Of a stretch of 64,000 nt of DNA, positions 34,150-46,660 are shown piece after piece (position 1 is the stretch's first letter; each line of letters opens with the position of its first letter). The position numbers and the translations under genes are program-made. The DNA lies in NCBI RefSeq assembly GCF_902635505.1, contig NC_045429.1, forward strand, positions 35,348,257 to 35,412,256, in the 5' to 3' direction. Source of the DNA: Sarcophilus harrisii (lineage: Eukaryota > Chordata > Mammalia > Dasyuromorphia > Dasyuridae). The notes under the pieces were generated by a model. The model ran no database searches. It saw only the letters and a list, made by a program, of their open reading frames with translations, and was not told the origin of the DNA.

Positions 34150-35520
34150 TCTCTTTTTGGTTGATATTAGATCCCAGGAATCCTCTCTCTACTGTGATCC
34201 AGAAGATGTTCAATATATTGAGTTTCCTAGTCCAATAAACTGACTTTGCAAGTTGTGTCCTTAGAATCTCCACTCAAAGGGAGCTTTCTTGACTAATAAG
34301 TGAAGTTTATATGGCTAAATGGCCTGGTAAAAAGACTGAATGTTTGCAACTTCTAACTAAGTAACTTCTACTCAGAGGTTTCCAAACTTTCTGGGGCAGC
34401 AGGATTACAAAAGTAAACTAGCAGAAAGGTGCAACTCTGTCAATATTAAATTCCATAGGCTTCATTTCCCCTGGGTGTTTATCTCTATGGATTTACAGAT
34501 TTATTTTCTATGTATAGATATAGATGTAGAGATTTATTAGCCCCAAGTGATAAAGATTATCCTCAGACTTTTTCTCTGGTCAAAATGGATTCAGGGCCCT
34601 CTCCTACCAGGAAAAACCTCTTGGTTTTCTCACTATCAATTTGAGCAAGAAAATAAAATACTTTAACCAAGTTGAATTTCAAGGGGCATTTTTATTTCAG
34701 AAGAATGAAGAGACAAAATTATTCAAAGGAGAAATAATAAGATAACCTAGTGCAGGTCCCGGCTAGTCTTGCAGCTCATGAGAAACAAAAGTTTGTCTTT
34801 CTATCTTTCCTTTCTCCTTCTGTCCCTTGGACAAAAGGAAATGGTAAGTAATTGTCCCATCTTGCACCTGGGCTTTGAGTAATTCCCTGAGAAGCAGAGG
34901 GAAGAAGCACTGACTCCAGCAGTGAAGCCTTATTTTGACAGACCAATCAGATTCCAATAACCTCTAGCCCATTTCCAGTATTCTTGTTTTTCAACATCCC
35001 TAATATCAGTCTGTCTATTGGTCTTTGTAGGAAAGGGCCAGATCACAGGGGACTTAAGAGAGGAAGTCAGTATGTACATCACTCTCATCCTGGTCCCTCT
35101 CCTCTATACTTGTAGATTACCATCTACTCATTTCTTCCCAGAAGAAGCTTCTGACATCCTTCTTCTCACCAGAGTTCTCCTTAATGCTCAGGTCAATATC
35201 CTAAGTTCTGTGAAATCCAGGTCAAAGTCAGTTTTTCTAAATGCTTCTCAGATACTGAGTTTTCCCTGGACTAGAAAGGCAAACTATAGATTATACACAA
35301 CTCGGATGTTGGTCTTAAATTCTAGATTCATTTGTGGGAGGAAACATCCCAAAACAAAACTAGAAGAAACCTCATATAAGAAGAATCTCTGACACAAAGA
35401 GGACATTTTGGGGGATTGGTTAATGAGTGATAATAACACTGTAAGAGATTACTTTGTCTTTGTGATCACTGCTCACAAGCTCTAAGGGAAGTTAAAGGTG
35501 CCAGGGCTATTGGGCTATGG
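34150..35520. other. intergenic spacer
   Basis: No exon or repeat recognised with confidence. An AATAAA at 34234-34239 could serve as polyadenylation signal for gene A if the 3' UTR is long. Confidence 0.4.
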
Positions 35521-36121
35521 TGCATTCAGGGTTACACGTGGGACACAAGTAAGGAATTTTCAAGGACTGAAACAATGAGATGAATGAAAACCTCCCAAAA
35601 GCACTGAGAATTTGATGAAAACGACTGAAAATACAATAAATACTCTCAATCCTTGCCTTGTTGGGGTGAAGGTGTAATTTCTGGGATAGCTCTTTAGAGG
35701 ACCTTAGGACCAAGCAAAGTCCTTGGTCTTGGGAGAGGGGGGAAAGAGAAGTGAAGGAGACAGGAGAGCAGCCACTCGGCTGGTCAAAGATGGAGTTTGG
35801 AGTCTCGAGTCTGGAGCCTGAAGTCTTCTGTGGCTGAGAGCTGCTGCTAAGAGCTGAGGCTGAGAGTGCCCTCTGTTTCTGGGACGCCTTTAAATACCCC
35901 AGCATGACTACATCACCACACCACATTGAGCATGCACAGCCGTAGAATATCAAATCACCACATTACCCTAAGTGTATCCCAACTAGATTGACCACATCAT
36001 TACATTACATCAAGTGTGTGCTTGGAGAACCGCCTTCTCCCACCCCCAAGTAGGTACTATACTACAAGCACCCTGCTGTCTTACATTCAAGTATATCCTT
36101 TCAGATTTCAGACCAGCTACA
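35521..36121 (-). mobile_element. LTR fossil (antisense)
   Basis: On the minus strand it begins TGTAGCTGGT, has a TATTTAAAGG TATA-like box followed by a plausible start region, and ends CCTGAATGCA, about 600 bp with TG...CA ends. No internal region is recognised. It abuts the L1 that opens unit B. Confidence 0.55.
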
Positions 36122-36199
36122 TGGAGGGACTTGTGTAGTAATTATGAACTATAGCATATAAGTTACCGTATAAGATTTCATAAGATACCATATAAGATT

Positions 36200-39000
36200 T
36201 CAGGAAGCACTTGCTATTCCTGCCTTTCTGCATTTGATTGTGAGGTTTTTATGCCCTAATAAATGGTCAATTTTTGTGTAGGTGCCGTGTACTACCAAGT
36301 AAAGAGTGCATTCTTTTCTCTCCCTATTCAATTTTCTCCAGAGGTCTATTATTTCTAAGTTGTCTATGATTCTCTTAATGTCCCTAATTTCTCTCTTGCT
36401 TATTTTGTGGTCAGATTTGTCTGATTCTAAGAGAGGAATGTTGAGGTCCAATAAGATCAGAGGTGAAACAAGGATGGCCATTTTCACCACCATTATTCAA
36501 CCTTGTAATAAAAATGTTGGCTTTAGCTATAAGAAAAGAAAAAAAAAACTTAAAGGAATTAGAATAGGCAATAAGGAAATAAAACTATCTCTCTTTGTAG
36601 ATGATATGATGATATACGTAGAGAACTAGAAAATCATTCAAAAACCTACTCGAAAAATTAACACCTTTATTAGAGTTACTGGATATAAAATAAACCCACA
36701 CAAATCTTCTGCATTTCTCTCTGTTACTGACAAAGCCCATCAGCAAAAGACAGAAAGAGAAATTCCATTTAAAATAACTGTAGACAAAATCAACTATTTG
36801 GGTGTCTGTCTATATGAACACAATTACAAAACACTCATACAAATATAGTCAGATCAAAACAATATGGAAAATACCAATTGCTCATGGGTAGGATGAATTA
36901 ACATAATAAAAATGACAATTCTGCCTAAATTAGCCCATTTGTTCAGTGCCACCAATAAAACTGCCAAAATTAGTTTGTAGAAGTAGTATAGTAACAAAAT
37001 TATTTGGATAATTACAAATGCAATAATTTGGATAATGACAAAATCATCTGGAAGAAGAAAAGGACAAGAATATCAAGGGAATTAATGAAAAAAATACAGA
37101 GGATGTTGGCTTAGCAATATCAAACCTAAAAACCTACTATAAAGCAACTGTCATCAAAATCATATGGTACTGGCTAAGAAATAAGAGTGGTGAATCAGTG
37201 GACTGGGTTAGATACACATGACACAGTAATCAAGGCCTATAGTAATCTAGTATTTGACAACCCCCCAAACTCCAGTTTCAGGAATAAAATTCACTATTTG
37301 GCAATAATTGCTGGGAAAACTGGGAAATAATATGTCAGAAGCTCAGCATAGACCTACATCCCACCCCACATATCAAAATAAAGTCAAACAAACCAGTTCC
37401 ACTTGTTCAGGGATGAAGAGAGCCATCTATACCCAGAGAGAGACCCGTGGAAACAGAGTGTGGAACACAACAGAGCATTCTCACTCTCTCTGTTATTATT
37501 TGCTTGCCTTTTATTTTCTTTCTCAGTTTTTCTTTTTCTTCCTTCTTGATCTGATTTTTCTTGGGCAGCAAGATAAATGTATAAATATGTATACATATGT
37601 ATACATATATTGGATTTAACATGTATTTCAAAATATTTGATATGTATTGGACTGCCTGCCAGCTAGGTGTGGGGGTGAGGCAAAGGAGGAGTTGGAACAA
37701 AAAGTTTGGCAAGGGTCAGCGTTGGAAAAATAGCCCATGCATATGCTTCATAAACAAAATATCTTCAATAAAAAAATAAGGTCAAATTGGGTCCATGATT
37801 TGGGCATAAATCTATACTATCTATACTCTCTGTAGTATGTATATATATATGATACATAGTATAAACAAATTGGAGAGCAAGAGATAATTTACTTATCAGA
37901 TCGCTGGAGAAAGGAGGAATTTATGACCAAAGAACAATTAGAGAGCATTAAGAAAAATGGAAAACTTGGATTATATTTGATTACATTAAATTAAAAAGTT
38001 TTACACAAACAAAACCAACAGAAACAAAATTAAAAGGAAAGTATAAAGCTGGGAAAATCTTTACAACCAGTGTTTCTGATAATGTTTTCATTTCTAAAAT
38101 ATATAAAGAATTGTGTCAAATTTATAAGAATACAAATCATTCACCAACTGATAAATGGTCAATGGATATGAAGAGACAATTTTCAGATGATGAAATTAAA
38201 GCCATTTATAGTTGCATGAAAAAACGCTGTAAATTTTGTCTAAATTGTTTAGCGAAGTGCAAATTAAAACAACTCTGAGGCCCTCCCTCTCAGATTGTCT
38301 AAGATGACAGAAAAAGATAATGATAAATGGCTGGAGGGGATGTACGAAAACTGGTACACCAATGTACTGTTGATGACGTTGTGCAACGATCCAACCATTC
38401 TGGAGCACAATCTGGAACTATGCCAAAAGGAATATAAAAGTGTGCATACCCTTTGACGTAGCAGTGCCACAACTCAGTCTCTCTCTCTGAGAAATCATAA
38501 AGGAGGGAAAAAGACCAACATGTGCAAAAATGTTTGTAAAGTTCTTTCTATGGTAACAAAAAATTGAGAAATGACGGCCATCAATTGAGAATTGGCTGAA
38601 TAACTTGTGGTACATGAAGGTAATGGAATATAATTGTTGTATAAATTGATGAAAAAGATGATTATAGAAAGGCCTGGAAAGGTTTACTCGAACTAATGAT
38701 GAGCAAAACAAGCAGAACCAGGAATATATGGTACACAATGACAACAACAATGTGCGATGATCAACTATGAAAGACTTGGTTCTCAGCGGTAGAGTGATCC
38801 AAGGCAATCCCAATAGACTTTGGACAGGAAATGCCATCTGAATCCTGAAAAACAACTATGAAGATTGAATCTAAATCAACACATTCTAGGTTCACTTCTT
38901 TTTTCTATTTTTTCTCTCTCTCATGGCTTTTCCCTTTTGCTCTCATTTTTGTCTTCAAACATAATTCATAAATAAATGAATTTAAAAAAATGTAAATTGT
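36200..39000 (+). mobile_element. L1 fragment with inverted 5' part (copy B)
   Basis: The minus-strand frame 36200-36493 encodes the end of the L1 endonuclease (VVHGTYTKIDHLLGHK). The plus-strand frame to 36629 ends in the reverse transcriptase box KLSLFVDDMMIYVEN. ORF2 C-terminal sequence and a 3' UTR follow to about 38980. It is the paralogue of 2560-5070 with the same inversion junction. Confidence 0.82.
37399..37770 (+). mobile_element. L1 3' end fragment nested in unit B L1
   Basis: About 370 bp ending CTTCAATAAAAAAATAA, inserted between near-repeats AATAAAGTCAAA (37378-37389) and ATAAGGTCAAA (about 37774). The paralogous place near 3765 in unit A is uninterrupted, so insertion is younger than the duplication. 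It has the polypurine stretch and TATA-rich part of L1 3' UTRs. Confidence 0.65.
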
Positions 39001-39365
39001 ATAAGATAGAATTACTTTCAATTGATGCATTTGGAAATAAGATTTTAAAAGTATATATTCATTGCTATTGAATTATTGCTACTAGAAATTTAAATCTGTA
39101 TTTGATTTTAAGTTTTAAAAATGCCTATTAAAACAAAGTTTTCTGGTAACATACCTAAAAAAGATCACATGTTTGTATCACTTAAATAGATGAAATATGT
39201 TGCTTTCTAAGATGTATATTGGGAAATATGTATAAATGCTCTATTCTTTAAAATATTGTAAGTTCTGCTGGATGTTATATATAAATATGAAATTTGGTTC
39301 AAAGTTATTTAGATATTACCTATATTGTGAATCTTAAAGTTTACAAAAATGTTTTAAAAACAAAG

Positions 39366-39669
39366 CTCAAGTGAAATGAGCAGGACCAGGAGATCATTAT
39401 ATACTTCAACAACAACACTATATGATGATCAGTTCTGATGGATGTGGCCCTCTTCAACAATGAGATGAAACAAATCGGCTCCAATAGAGCAGTAATGAAC
39501 CGAACCAGCTACACCCAGGAAGAGAACTGAGGGAAATGAGAGTGAACTACTACATAGAATTCCCAATCCCTCTATTTTTGTCCACCTGCATTTTTTATTT
39601 CCTTCACAGGTTATTTGTACACTATTTCAAAGCCTGATTCTTCTTGTGCAGCAAAATAACTGTATGGAC

Positions 39670-39716
<47 letters not shown>

Positions 39717-39880
39717 ATTTAACATTTACTTTAACATATTCAATATGTATGGGTCTACCTGTCATCTGGGGGAGGGGATGGGGGGAAAGAGGGGAAAATT
39801 TGAAACAAAAAGTTTTGCAACTGTCAATGCTAAAAAATGACCATGCATATATCTTGTAAATAAAAAGCTATTGTTAAAAA
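39366..39880 (+). mobile_element. 5'-truncated L1 3' end
   Basis: About 515 bp: last codons of ORF2 ([22 protein letters not shown]-type), then a 3' UTR with a G-rich stretch and A tail. It is flanked by the 10-bp duplication AAAAACAAAG (39356-39365, 39881-39890). Unit A has the empty site near 5465. Confidence 0.9.
39674..39713. repeat. (TA)n microsatellite
   Basis: About twenty TA units inside the L1 3' UTR at a place where related copies have a short ATATAT stretch. Confidence 0.9.
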
Positions 39881-40180
39881 AAAAACAAAGATAAAGAAAA
39901 ATTGATTTGCAAAAGCAATTGATAGTTTGAATGAAACACATGGTTAGAATCTCACAAGCTAAAATATTGATTTATAAAAAGACTTTTTTTAATTGGTGTA
40001 TTGTGAAAATTGCAAACTTGACTGTAAATTACATCAGATTCCTGTCCATTTTTGTGATAGGCTATGTTGTGTCTATTCAGCTAACACTTCTGAAAATTGT
40101 GAAATTGCTAATTAAATTACCTGGAGTTGTTGTCATAATATTAAAACCCAAACATGATAAATAGTATTGTTGTGGATTAT

Positions 40181-41940
40181 TATTATGCCTCAGTTTCCCT
40201 GAATGGTTCTGCCTCAGTTTTCCTGGTAGAACCTCCCTTCCCCCATTCCTTGCCATTAGGATTGAGATAATTAGGGCTGTGGAGCTCTGGCCACTTGGCC
40301 ATTCCAAAGAACCATAAAACTCCAGGTGGCTTATTTCAAACCCCTGGTTATTGTTTATCTCAGACTTCCTGTCTCCTGCTTGACCATCTTCTTTACCTCC
40401 AACCTGTCAGAATTAAAAAGTTATGGTCTTTCCTAGAATTTTTACTCATCAGTGTTCCGCTCCCCCTTGGTTTTGTTTCCCTGATTGTTGGAGTCCTATA
40501 AAAGTCTCTGGAATTGCTTGTGGCTGGATGCTTTGACACAAGAGTCCCATCCAAGCAAACTAATATGGCTCACCAAGCTTCTCCACTATTAAATTATTAA
40601 AAACATCTAATCTCTGTCTTGCCTCAGTTTATCCAGCATTACATTTCGAGAGGCCCCCATGAGATATGAGATCTGAGAGCAAGATTAGAGATTAGAGAAC
40701 AGGTCTCTGGGGGAAGCCTTCTACTGGTTGGATGTGGACTCTTTTAGGGAAGCTCTTCCAGAATCCCCTGGAGAGAGCAGTTCTGGCAGTAGCAAGAGTT
40801 CACCAAGGACATCTCTATTTTGGCCGCAGTGGAGAATCTGTTTTGAAATCCCTGCAGGATAAGTTTTCTGCCTGGTCTGATTGCTAGCAAACTTTGTCCC
40901 TAGAAAAAGTTAGGTTGATGAGCCATACAACTCTGGGAAGTATCAGTAGTACACATATCAGTAGTACGCATACCGGCACGTTCTGCTCAGTAATTCAGAC
41001 CCTTTCTGTGGCAGTGTTCCTTAGCCAGTCTGTTCTTCTGGGTAGGGACAGGAGGAGCAATTTCAGGTCTCACCTTTCCCTCCCTACTTGGAGTCTGTGC
41101 CAGCTGTACAGAGCCTCTCCTAGATGGGCTAGCACAAACTGCCTTGAGCACTGTTGCCTCCAAGCAGATTCTGAGTTAAGTGCACAAATGATTGTAAACC
41201 TAACTCTCAGTGAATTGTCCATCTCAGCCTGGATTCCCTCGCTGAGATGGTGCTCTGGAACTGCAGAGAACCTGACAAGCTCACAACAGGGAGGCCTCTG
41301 TGCCACCCTAAATGAGGAATGCTGTTAAAATCTCTGGGGTTATCAGGGAGAGCTCTGCCTTCACCATAGGTCCTTGCACCTTTTCTAATTTTATTTTGAC
41401 TTATCTGCTCAATGTAGGGTCTGTCAAAATCATGGTGCTGACATCCTCCAAAATAATTCAGTGATCAAAACATGCACTTGAGAGAGTATGGAATGTTATG
41501 CCTCAGTTTCCCTGGATTGTTCTGCCTGTTTCCCTGCCTTGGTCTCCCTGGTGGAAACCCCTCCTTTTCCCGGTCATTAGGACTGAGATAATGAGAGTTG
41601 TGGAGCTCTGGCATTCCAAAGAGGCATAAAATTCCAAATGGCTTATCTTAAACTCCTGGTTATCTTCTGTCTCAGACTTCCTGTCTTCACCCCCACCCTG
41701 TCAGAATTAAAGAGTTCGGATCCTTCCTAGAATTTCCATTCACCCAGTGCTCTGCCCCTTTGCCTTTGTTTCCCTGATTACTGGAGTCCTATAAAAGACT
41801 CTGGAATTACTCACTCCTGGCTGGGTGCTTTGAGACAAGAGTCCCATCCAAGATGGCTGGCATGGCTAGCCCAACTTCTCCACTATTAAATTATTAAAAC
41901 CTCTAATCTCTGTCTTGCCTCAATTTCTCTAGCCATTACA
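40181..41940 (+). mobile_element. LTR element with two LTRs and short internal region
   Basis: LTRs at 40181-40643 and 41494-41940 (about 463 and 447 bp; TGTTATGCC...ATTACA in the right one, TATA-like TATAAAAG in both). They flank about 850 bp with no recognisable retroviral gene. TTAT on each side (40177-40180, 41941-41944) is the likely duplication, and unit A near 5757 is the empty site. The LTRs have diverged from each other and the internal part is much reduced, so this is a broken or non-autonomous element. Confidence 0.82.
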
Positions 41941-41944
41941 TTAT

Positions 41945-42575
41945 GCTGGGCAAAAAGAAAGGAGTGGGATGGTGGGCACAGACACAAGAAGGAGCAGGAT
42001 GGTGGGTTGGCACCAACTGCTGTGGGCTGAGTTCCCAAAAGTAATGTGGATTAAGTAGTTACCAGATGATGATAGGTACCAAAATTGGGGCTCAGTTGTA
42101 TGAAGAATTTACCTTGGCCATTCTCTTTGATAAAAGCTAGTTTTTTTAGGGAAAAGTTGCAGACAAAATGGAGGGGCGCATCCGATACCAGGGGTGGTAT
42201 ATATGAAATAGAGTAGGAGAGCATAGAAAGGGGTTTTTGATCATTATGAATGAGGATAGGGAAAGTCCCTTCCTTAGAGGAACTTGCATTTGCCAAGAGA
42301 AAGGAAACAACCCATGAAGTTGGCAAGCCATTATATACTGACTGGCTAAATCCTGAGGGGATTTTGAACCCCAATAGAGTAAACTAGCTATAAGGAGGAG
42401 AAGTTGGATTGGGAAGCATAGTGGAGTTGGGAGAGATACCATGTGGCATAGGAGAAGGGGAAGAGGAAGGGGAAAGACATTAGGAGGCAGAGTACTTTAA
42501 CACTCTTGGACTGACTTTGGAAGGTAGTAGCCATGGGATGCTCCATAAGTAGATTTTATAAACAAATTTCATCTT
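41945..42575. other. unassigned segment shared with unit A
   Basis: Parallels 5765-6330. No gene recognised. Confidence 0.4.
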
Positions 42576-43119
42576 TGTTATTTGGGTGGAGTTGGCTTAG
42601 TCCTGAAACCCATTGAATTCAATTCAAATTCCAGCTCCAAGCTGAAACTTTAGCCTACTTGGGACTCCACCCAGGAGCCCCCTTATGCTTATAGCCAAAG
42701 TCCCCTATTTTAAAAGAGCCAAACTAAAACCCTCCCTTTGCAGAGGTTCCAAACAGGCCAGCTGTATTATGCTTGGCACTCCAAGGAGCTTCTGCCCACT
42801 GGAATACTCTTTTCCAGTGTCCTCTTCTCTTTATCCTCACCTATTTCCTTAACCAGACTTTAACCTTAATTCCATTCCCATAATAAATCTCTTTTATCAA
42901 TCTAGGTTTTCAGGTCTGTAAATTCCTTTACAGAGAACTGTGCCACCAGAAGAGAGTTCCCCAAAACTCCCTATCCTTGCGCCAAATCCTGAGGAGTTGC
43001 AGGGGAGCCAAACCCATCCATTTTGATTCCCTGAACCCCGAACCTGTCACTAGACCTCATTTAACTCCCTGACCACCAGAAACCCTAATTTCATTTGGGT
43101 TCCCCAAATCTAAACTTCA
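42576..43119 (+). mobile_element. probable solo LTR at a unit junction
   Basis: Starts TGTTATTTGGG and ends AACTTCA, with AATAAATCTCTTTT about two thirds along, suggesting an LTR of about 544 bp. No clear duplication flanks it. It sits exactly where unit B lacks the 4.65 kb seen at about 6330-10985 of unit A. Confidence 0.5.
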
Positions 43120-43569
43120 TCACTCTCCAACCTGCTTTGCCTGGGAATTGAGTGGGCACCTGTGCACTGATCCAATTGGCTATCCCTTTTGCTTTGACAT
43201 TCGATGAAGGAAGAAATACTGAATCAGGAAGAATGAAATCAAGGGCCATAACTGAGGAATTCAAGGCTAGAAATCTAATTAGGTTTGGGATCATTCCTAC
43301 TTTGGTGAGTAAATAATACTGGAGAAGTTCCATCTACCTGGAGGACTGAGCTGGGGGACCTACATTTGCTCTGCTCTTTCCTTTTCTCCTGGCAGCTACA
43401 AAGCTGGAAAGAATTTCTTTGAGGTTGGCATTAGAAAATATTTCTGTGCAAGCCCTTTTATCTAGGAAGCAATTGGGCATTTAACTCATTTCTTAAACCC
43501 CACACCCATAGATCTGCTTTAGTCTTCCATTTTAGGCTGAGGAAGTTAGAAAGAGCAAGATTTGCTTTT

Positions 43570-43583
43570 GGTTTCATTTTCTC
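43570..43583 (+). promoter_or_regulatory. ISRE in the gene B promoter
   Basis: GGTTTCATTTTCTC, identical to 11387-11400 and at the same distance from its first exon donor. Confidence 0.75.
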
Positions 43584-43607
43584 TTGTCCCTCCCACCCTT
43601 TCTTTCC

Positions 43608-43616
43608 TTACTCAAA
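43608..43616 (+). promoter_or_regulatory. GAS-like site in the gene B promoter
   Basis: TTACTCAAA, identical in sequence and spacing to the site at 11425-11433. A loose STAT1 match. Confidence 0.45.
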
Positions 43617-43621
43617 ATCAG

Positions 43622-43742
43622 AGAAGCTTTTTGAAAAACAACAGAAAGAAGAGAGGAGAGAAGAAGAGAAAAGAAGAGAGGAGCTGGGAGAAAGAAAAAG
43701 AGGAAATTTTGGGAGAGTTTGGCTTGGAGCCTCGTGACATAG
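43622..43742 (+). other. gene B exon 1 (5' UTR)
   Basis: Purine-rich exon ending CATAG/GTAAGTG (GT at 43743-43744), paralogous to the exon ending at 11559. The left edge is not determinable. Confidence 0.55.
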
Positions 43743-46464
43743 GTAAGTGTAATTAGTAAGTTTTCTCTTACCTTTTCTGTAGCTGTTTTCCTTGGTAAAA
43801 GTGGAGATGAAACGATGTGTGTGCAGACAGGGAATGCAATGACCGGATTTCTTGAGTGACTTAGAAGTGTAGAATCAGTGATTCTCAGCCTAGTGGAGGG
43901 GAAACCACACTAGATCTGGCTTTCAAGGTGGCAGAGCCTGGTCCTCTGTCACTTAGGAAATCTTAGGGAAAATGGCCTTTGTTTTTGCTGGGAGATGGAA
44001 GATCTGTAAAGTTTGCCAGCATCCTGGAGTCTACATCAGCTGGGAAGAGAACTGCCCACAATCAGGGGAGGTGAATTCCCAGAATACTCCAGATGTGATG
44101 TAGCTGTCAGCCAGGATATAAATGTAGACAGAGTGCTAGTATATCCTCACTCCCAGTTCTGTGTGCGTGACTCCCAGGAGAGCCCTGTTCCTTCATAAGT
44201 GGTGGTTGGGGTATGAACAGCAGCAATGGTCCTTCTGCTAGTCTCCTTGGGCTCTATGGGCTCCCTGCTGTTCAGTGGGAGAATGCTGGGAGGATTGCCA
44301 GGGCTTGGTTCCTAACAAAAGATTAGCCTTCACATGGGGAAATTACTAGCAGGAGTTGTTTTCAATTGTTCATTCATGTCTGATTCTTCCTGATCCCATA
44401 GGCCCATATCTGTAGAGTTTTCCTAGCAAAGATACCATAGTACTCTGTCATTTGCTTGTTCAGTTGATAATCTATTCTCAGCCTGTGCTCACCAGCTCAA
44501 GACAGTGATCCAGGAGGCAAAGAACAGATTGAGCAAATTCGTTAGGGGCCGTCCAAACTAAACCTTTTTAAAAATGAGCACGGAAAGCAGGAAGAGAAAT
44601 AACACTAGACTGCATCTGAATTACCTTTAAAGAGGTGTTACCTTATTTAAGCCACACAGGGACCCAGTGAAGCCACACTTTGCTATTATGCCCAGTGCAC
44701 AGATAAGGAACCTGATGTGAAGAAATAATAAGTTCTTGATGACTCATGGGGATGTGTAGCTGACAGGATACAAGTCCAGATGCTCCCGATTGCAGACCCA
44801 ATGCTATAACCACCTTGCCTTATGGCCTCAATAAGCTCCATGTTAAGGGATGGCACATCTCGTCCCTTTTCCTTGTGTTTTCCTGACCCAGAACATTTAG
44901 GTATTGGGCATTTCATATTGAAAAGAAATGAGAAAAGTCTCCTTGCGTTGCCCCACATCATCTAGTGGGAACCATATTATGTGAGCTCAGAGTAGATGCA
45001 GAGGCAGCCTGCCCTCCATGTTTAACATGGTAAAGGAAACCATGGTCCAAGCTCTGGGAAGTTCCCAAGAGTAAAGATCCATAAACTATCTACATTGGAC
45101 CAGAAAGCCAGGGGAAACATCTACAAACCAGGCAAAAGGAATATTGCCTGGAAGTCAGATAGGGAAAGTGACTGTCCCCACTCCTGGCTTCATATCTTGG
45201 CTTCCAAAAATGACAATAAAGTGCTTTACTGATCTACAAGTTTCACAAGGGTTGGGTTCAACTGGGCTTCTGGGCCTAGGCCCTCCCTTACTTGGAGGGA
45301 CTGAGAATAGCCAGTATCTCACTCATTATCTGAGCAGTCACTGAGGGGCAGGTTCTAGATTCCTTTTATCAATTTAGAATTTGGGGTTCTTGTTCACTAT
45401 GTGGAAAAGAAGTGACTTCCACTAATGATTTTCTTTAATGTGGAGCTCAAGTTTCCTTGGTGTAATAATATCCTAGGGATGAAATGCTACTATCACTGCA
45501 GCCTCAACAGTTCTGCAATTTATAGTCAGTCTTACAAAGATCGGTGGCTCATTGGCAGGTTATGTGACATACCTAGAGTTAGACAGCCAGGCCATGTCAG
45601 AGATATTATTAATCTATGGCTTCTCAATCCCCCAAACAATTCTTTCCACTCTACCATGATCCCAGTGATCAGTACCATGCTACCATCAAACCGAGGAGCT
45701 CTGTGGTGTCCATAAATTCAGAGGACAAAACAGGAGGCAGGAAGTAGAAAATGAAGGAGTAATCAGACACCTCAGGATGGGGTACGAGTAGGAAAGGATG
45801 GATCGAAATCAACCTAAAGTCACTCAGGCAACTCTAAAAAGGAAGAAGTATGAAGCACTAATAAAACGCTATTTATAATCAAAGTATTGCCCAAGATCAT
45901 CCATATCTCACATCAACTCACGGCCATGAACATTGTGGACTTGGATCCACATAATGCAAAGAGATATGATTATTTCCCCAGGTGGAAACTTCCAGCATGG
46001 GACTTTCAAAGATTAGAAATAGTTTTCCTTGGAGCTTAGGAATGCTCTAAGGATCAAGAATAAAGACTTGGTCAAGACAGCTCAGTGAGGCAAGGGATAG
46101 AGTGCTGGACCAGCAATCAGGAAGGCATGTGTTTAAATTCAGAAAGGTTCTGCCTCAGTTTCTTCATCTGTAAGAATGGACATACTCATTGTACTTACCT
46201 CCCAGGCTTGTCATGGGGATAACATTTATAAAAAGCTTTATATCTCTCAAAACAATACAAAGAGATTATTATGATCAGCATTATTGTTATCATCATTATT
46301 AACTATCATTACCAGCTCTGTGTTCCTAAATACAAAATTTCACAAGTACAGAGCAGTTTCTCTTCTGCTACTATTAATCTGTAACTCACATAGGCTGTCT
46401 CAGTTGAGAATTGTGTAAATTCTGAATCATGATTGCTGCCTAAGAGACTCCTCTGCATTTACAG
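43743..46464 (+). other. gene B intron 1
   Basis: Parallels gene A intron 1, including the SINE head fragment (about 44352-44460) and MIR-type SINE (about 46085-46315). No extra exon recognised. Confidence 0.6.
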
Positions 46465-46660
46465 GTGACCATGGCATCAGCAGTGTTCATGGAAGCCCCC
46501 ATATGCCTGGTAGAAAATAGTAAGGGAAAGTTGACGATAAACCCCAAAGCCCTAAAGATTCTAACTTCAATCACCAAGCCAGTGGTAGTGGTAGCTATTG
46601 TTGGACCACGCCATATTGGGAAATCGTACCTGATAAACAAGCTGGCAGGGTCGAAGTCAC
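46465..46660 (+). CDS. GBP: gene B exon 2 (start codon, altered P-loop)
   Basis: Acceptor TTTACAG. The ATG at 46471 has a good start context (ACCATGG). It encodes MASAVFMEAPICLVEN..., close to human GBP1 MASEIHM. P-loop GPRHIGKSYLINKLAG. Ends in phase 1 at C/GTAAGT. The protein differs from copy A at about 21 of 63 residues. Confidence 0.93.

Noticed and set aside
35507-35953. 148-residue minus-strand frame
   Set aside because: It lies in an LTR (TATA-like box, TG...CA ends). No protein family is recognised.
38418-38855. 145-residue minus-strand frame
   Set aside because: It is the antisense of L1 ORF2 and 3' UTR sequence, with no domain of its own.
39674-39713. TA run as a possible regulatory or origin element
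   Set aside because: It is a simple microsatellite inside an L1 3' UTR.
40894-41328. 144-residue frame within the two-LTR element
   Set aside because: No similarity to gag, pol or env is apparent and composition is not gene-like; treated as the non-coding interior.
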